Source: Ramlibacter agri (GTDB lineage: Bacteria; Pseudomonadota; Gammaproteobacteria; Burkholderiales; Burkholderiaceae_C). From it: DNA of 64,000 nt. The stretch covers positions 1 to 64,000 of the forward strand of contig NZ_JABBFX010000002.1 in assembly GCF_012927085.1 (NCBI RefSeq). The letters run 5' to 3'. A program made the position numbers and the translations under genes. This document shows positions 61,234-64,000 of this stretch, piece after piece. The notes under the pieces were generated by a model. That model did not search any database and was not told the origin of the DNA. It worked only from the letters and a program-made list of their open reading frames with translations. The first letter of the stretch is position 1. Each line of letters opens with the position of its first letter.

Positions 61234-62574
61234 CTACTTCGCTGGTATGGCTTCCGGGGCCGCGTGTCGCGCTTCCGGTACACGGTCCGCGGCCTGGATC
61301 TTCTGCGCATAGGCGTCCTGCCAGGGCACGGACTCGTGCAGCTCGAAGAAGCCGCTGCGCGCGCCCATCATGATTTCCGCGTTGTCCGCGCCCGGCGCGG
61401 GCTGGCCGGCGGCGAAGTCGCGCGCGGCCTTCAGCGCGCGGTAGCGCGTGCGCGCGATCATCACGTCGCCGGGGCCGAGGTGCTCCCGCATGTGGTTGGT
61501 GATGCCGCCCATGCTCTCGGTGACCGCCTGATCCTGCAGGCCGATGTGGTCGATGCCGGAGTAGATGCGGTTGGTCCGCTGCGCCTCGCGGTCGATCAGC
61601 CAGTCGTTGGACTCGTCGGCCTTCACGCGGTAGCGCCCCAGCCAGCTGGTGTCGTTCGGCAGGAAATCCGGCGCGGGCCGGGAGCCGGCCAGCGGCTTGC
61701 CGTTCTTCAGCGGCTCGCCGCTGGAGCGCGGCCCGCCGGTGCGGCGGCGCCAGAACACCATCATGGTGTGGGTGTCGTCCAGCGGCACCCAGGCGCGGGC
61801 CTGGATGTTGACCGGGAACTCGCCCTGCGGCGTCTGCGTCCAGAACGGGAACATGTAGTTGGCAAAGCGCCAGTAGATGGTCTCGGGCTTGATCTTGCGG
61901 TAGGCGCCGTAGTTCGTGCCCCAGGGCGTCTCGCGCACGTGGTACTCGGGCGCGCGGTCGCCGGCCGTGTGCTCCAGCGGGTGGCCGGCCGGCACTTCAT
62001 CGGGGTCCAGGTGGCCGACGTGCAGGAAGCCGAAGTGCGAAGTGTCGATGTCGCCTTCCAGCGCCTGCATCCAGTTGCAGCTGCGCATCATGAAGTAGGT
62101 GTCGACGTCCTGCTCCGGCAGCAGCGTGGCCTCGAACATGGGCAGCGGCGGCGGCTCGGACTGGCGCGGGCCCAGGTAGGCCCAGAGGATGCCGTGGCGG
62201 TCCACCACCTTGTAGGCGGTGGCGTGCACCTTGTCCTTGAAGTCCTGGTGCGGCGGCACGCTGGGCATGTCCACGCACTTGCCGGTCACGTCGAACTTCC
62301 AGCCGTGGTAGATGCAGCGCAGCCCGTCCTCCTCGTTGCGCCCCAGCACCAGCGAGGCGCAGCGGTGCGGGCACATGTGGTCCATCAGGCCGATGCGGCC
62401 GTGGCTGTCACGGAAGGCGACCAGCTTCTCCCCGAGCAGCAGCACGCGCAGGGGCGTGCCGTCGCGCGCCAGCTCGCTGGAGCGGGCAAAGGGGATCCAG
62501 TACTGCCGCATGAAGTTGCCCATGACCGTGCCGGGGCCGACGCGGGTGAGGTCTTCGCTGTCTTTCGGGTTCAT
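61234..62574 (-). CDS. Rieske-type aromatic ring-hydroxylating oxygenase, alpha subunit
   Basis: A 446-aa oxygenase of the phthalate 4,5-dioxygenase/VanA-like group, with the oxygenase in one subunit. The Rieske ligands are in CPHRCASL and CIYHGWKFD (CxH...CxxH). The mononuclear iron site is in EGDIDTSHFGFLHVGH (D...H....H). Start ATG 62574 gives the family N terminus TRVGPGTVMGNFMRQYW. It follows the PNPOx-like gene by 10 nt on the same strand. The required reductase is not in the window. The substrate is probably an aromatic or heterocyclic acid; this is inferred from family and the Bug receptor nearby. Confidence 0.92.
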   Translation of the reverse strand: MNPKDSEDLTRVGPGTVMGNFMRQYWIPFARSSELARDGTPLRVLLLGEKLVAFRDSHGRIGLMDHMCPHRCASLVLGRNEEDGLRCIYHGWKFDVTGKCVDMPSVPPHQDFKDKVHATAYKVVDRHGILWAYLGPRQSEPPPLPMFEATLLPEQDVDTYFMMRSCNWMQALEGDIDTSHFGFLHVGHLDPDEVPAGHPLEHTAGDRAPEYHVRETPWGTNYGAYRKIKPETIYWRFANYMFPFWTQTPQGEFPVNIQARAWVPLDDTHTMMVFWRRRTGGPRSSGEPLKNGKPLAGSRPAPDFLPNDTSWLGRYRVKADESNDWLIDREAQRTNRIYSGIDHIGLQDQAVTESMGGITNHMREHLGPGDVMIARTRYRALKAARDFAAGQPAPGADNAEIMMGARSGFFELHESVPWQDAYAQKIQAADRVPEARHAAPEAIPAK

Positions 62575-62584
62575 CGTCTCTCCA

Positions 62585-63382
62585 TCATTGCCTGAGCATG
62601 AAAACGGGATCGACCTGGCCTTGCGGGCCCAGGCCGGCATAGCCTTCGACGCGATCCAGGTCCACCAGCACGGCGACACCCAGCATCGCGAAGTCGTGCG
62701 CGCGTTCCGCCGTCGGCGCGGCGTCGAACACGCGCTGGCGCACCAGCGGGTCGTCGACGACGCGGGCACGGCCCTGGAACTGGTAGGTGGCCTTGGCTTC
62801 TTCGTCGCGGTACATGAAGGCGACGCGCGGATTGCGGCGGATCGCCTGCACGAAGCCGCCTTCGGCGCTGCGCACCCACAGCGACAGCTGGTCGGCGCCA
62901 TGGCAGTGGAGCGAGCCGCGGAAACTGAGCACCGGCTGGCCGCCCTCGCCCACGTGCGACATCAGCATGGGATGGCGCTCGACGAGCGCGTTGTCCACGC
63001 GCCTGCGCAGCGCGTCCGGCAGCGCCAGTGGCAGCGGGTCGGCCGGCGGCGCCGGCAGGCGCTGTTCCTGCACCAGGACCACGGCGTTGCCATCGAAGGC
63101 GAGCGTCAGCACCAGACCGCGGTCGCGGCTGTCCGCGCGCCGCGCGCCCGTGATGCGCACCTGCCGGTCGACCAGCACCGGCTCCTGCCAATCCAGCCGC
63201 CGCGCCAGCGCGCCGTTGCCGCCGGCGTGCAGTTCCTGCGCCACGGCGGCAGCGCCCACCATTTCCTTGCCCAGGGCCTGGTAGCGCGCCTGCGGATGCA
63301 ACAGGGCCAGCAGCCCCGCGTCTTCCGCGGCCAGGCGCGCCCGCAGCAGGGCCCGCGCGGTGGCCAGGAGGAGCTGCGTCAC
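62585..63382 (-). CDS. SnoaL-like/pyridoxamine-phosphate-oxidase-fold fusion protein
   Basis: A 265-aa protein. The N-terminal 110 residues (LATARALLRARLAAEDAGLLALLHPQARYQALGKEMVG) look like a SnoaL/NTF2 cone. The C-terminal half (LMSHVGEGGQPVLSFRGSLHCHGADQLSLWVRSAEGGFVQAIRRNPRVAFMYRD) is a flavin-type PNPOx barrel. GTG 63382 overlaps the receptor stop (GTGA) and fixes the start; a much longer frame upstream is a shadow of the receptor gene. Cotranscribed with a Rieske oxygenase, it may bind FMN or F420-like cofactor or act as a dehydratase/isomerase; neither is shown. Confidence 0.75.
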   Translation of the reverse strand: MTQLLLATARALLRARLAAEDAGLLALLHPQARYQALGKEMVGAAAVAQELHAGGNGALARRLDWQEPVLVDRQVRITGARRADSRDRGLVLTLAFDGNAVVLVQEQRLPAPPADPLPLALPDALRRRVDNALVERHPMLMSHVGEGGQPVLSFRGSLHCHGADQLSLWVRSAEGGFVQAIRRNPRVAFMYRDEEAKATYQFQGRARVVDDPLVRQRVFDAAPTAERAHDFAMLGVAVLVDLDRVEGYAGLGPQGQVDPVFMLRQ

Positions 63383-64000
63383 AGCGCCTCCGGCACGTAG
63401 CCGCTGGCCTTGACCAGGCCGTCGAAGCGCTTGCGCTCGTCGGCCAGGGAAGCGGCGAGCTGGAGGCCGTTCATGGGGTACGGCGTCATGCCCCACAGGG
63501 CCATCTTTTCCTGGAACTCCGGCTTGCCCAGCATGGGCATCAACGCCGTATACAGGCGATCCACCAGTTCGCGCGGCATCTTCGCGGGCGCATAGACCGC
63601 GGCGGAGTTCTGGATGGTGACGTTGATGCCCGTCTCCACCAGGGTCGGCACCTCGGGCACCAGCGGCGAGCGCTTCTCGCCCGACACGGCGACGATCCTG
63701 ATGCGCCCCGCCTTGTGCATCTCCACCAGCGGGCTGGTGCCGGTGATCAGGGTAGGCAGCCGGCCGGAACTGAGGTCGATCACGCCGACGCCGCTGTCCT
63801 TGTAGTGCACCGCCTCCCAGGGAATGCCGGTCGCCAGCGCAGTGGCGATGCCGACGAAGTGCGAAGAGGAGCCGGCGCCGGGCGCGTCGCCATAGACCGC
63901 GCCCTTGCCTTTCGCTTTCGACCACGCGAGCAGCTGCTTCATGTCCGCCGCGCCGGTCATGGGGCCGGTCGCGACGCCGACGTCGAACCAGCAGACGCAG
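63379..64000 (-). CDS. Bug/TctC-family receptor, 5' end beyond the window
   Basis: The C-terminal 206 residues of a periplasmic Bug receptor. The frame stays open to the window edge (CWFDVGVATGPMTGAADM), so the internal ATG at 63960 is not the start. Family features are GAVYGDAPGAGSSSHFVGIATALATGI, VIDLSSGRLPTLITG and the C-terminal VKASGYVPE. It is cotranscribed with the PNPOx-like and Rieske genes and so probably captures the substrate of that pathway. Confidence 0.9.
   Translation of the reverse strand, partial: CVCWFDVGVATGPMTGAADMKQLLAWSKAKGKGAVYGDAPGAGSSSHFVGIATALATGIPWEAVHYKDSGVGVIDLSSGRLPTLITGTSPLVEMHKAGRIRIVAVSGEKRSPLVPEVPTLVETGINVTIQNSAAVYAPAKMPRELVDRLYTALMPMLGKPEFQEKMALWGMTPYPMNGLQLAASLADERKRFDGLVKASGYVPEAL

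Overview
The window is high-GC bacterial DNA, tightly packed, with many genes joined by ATGA, GTGA or TGATG overlaps. Gene content points to a betaproteobacterium of the order Burkholderiales, probably Comamonadaceae-like. The pointers are three Bug/TctC-type periplasmic receptors, an intracellular PHB depolymerase with a Cys nucleophile, a soluble RnfB-type ferredoxin and an iscRSUA-hscBA-fdx operon with a low-molecular-weight phosphatase gene upstream. The genus is inference.

Left part (1-30 kb). Bases 1-2599 hold a catabolic cluster: aconitase-family large and small subunits, an isocitrate-lyase/PEP-mutase family lyase and a Bug receptor. Facing it are a carboxymuconolactone-decarboxylase-fold protein and an Asp/Glu-racemase/maleate-isomerase-like protein. 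The Fe-S assembly operon (fdx, hscA, hscB, iscA, iscU, iscS, iscR; minus strand, 4211-9487) has a recognisable IscR site and a UUCG-capped hairpin before hscB. Next come a phosphatase coupled to a Bug receptor, an unrecognised 476-aa protein, uvrB, an aromatic/aspartate aminotransferase, a lipoprotein of unknown function, a LigB-type dioxygenase, phaZ with an RnfB-like ferredoxin, and a CBS protein. A three-gene operon (20951-25643) encodes a 2-oxoacid:acceptor oxidoreductase with its own GltD-like flavoprotein/ferredoxin.

Centre (25736-50905, minus strand). This is the most unusual region: a seven-gene, tightly coupled island of about 25 kb. In transcription order it encodes a GAF-HlyD protein, a PqqD-like/M50 protease/HlyD fusion, a short SecA-like ATPase, a periplasmic adaptor, a giant repeat protein of about 4780 aa, a hybrid histidine kinase and a REC-GGDEF-degenerate-EAL regulator. 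The giant protein has an N-terminal LEPR-XLL-like motif, an SBBP propeller, cadherin/tandem-95-like repeats (14 of them exactly 360 bp, in register), a Pro-Ala linker and a C-terminal membrane segment. I read the island as a dedicated export, processing and signalling system for the giant protein. No ABC transporter or outer-membrane channel is in the window.

Right part (50987-64000). A propionyl-CoA to succinyl-CoA operon (methylmalonyl-CoA mutase, MeaB GTPase, propionyl-CoA carboxylase beta and alpha, probable methylmalonyl-CoA epimerase) is divergent from a GntR/FCD regulator with a strong, possibly leaderless promoter. After it come an orphan hybrid histidine kinase and an aromatic-catabolism-type group: a Rieske oxygenase, a SnoaL/PNPOx-like fusion and a Bug receptor cut by the window end.

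No rRNA, tRNA, CRISPR array, insertion sequence or phage gene was recognised. No gene-free stretch exceeds 300 bases; the longest, 9488-9711, holds the isc control region.
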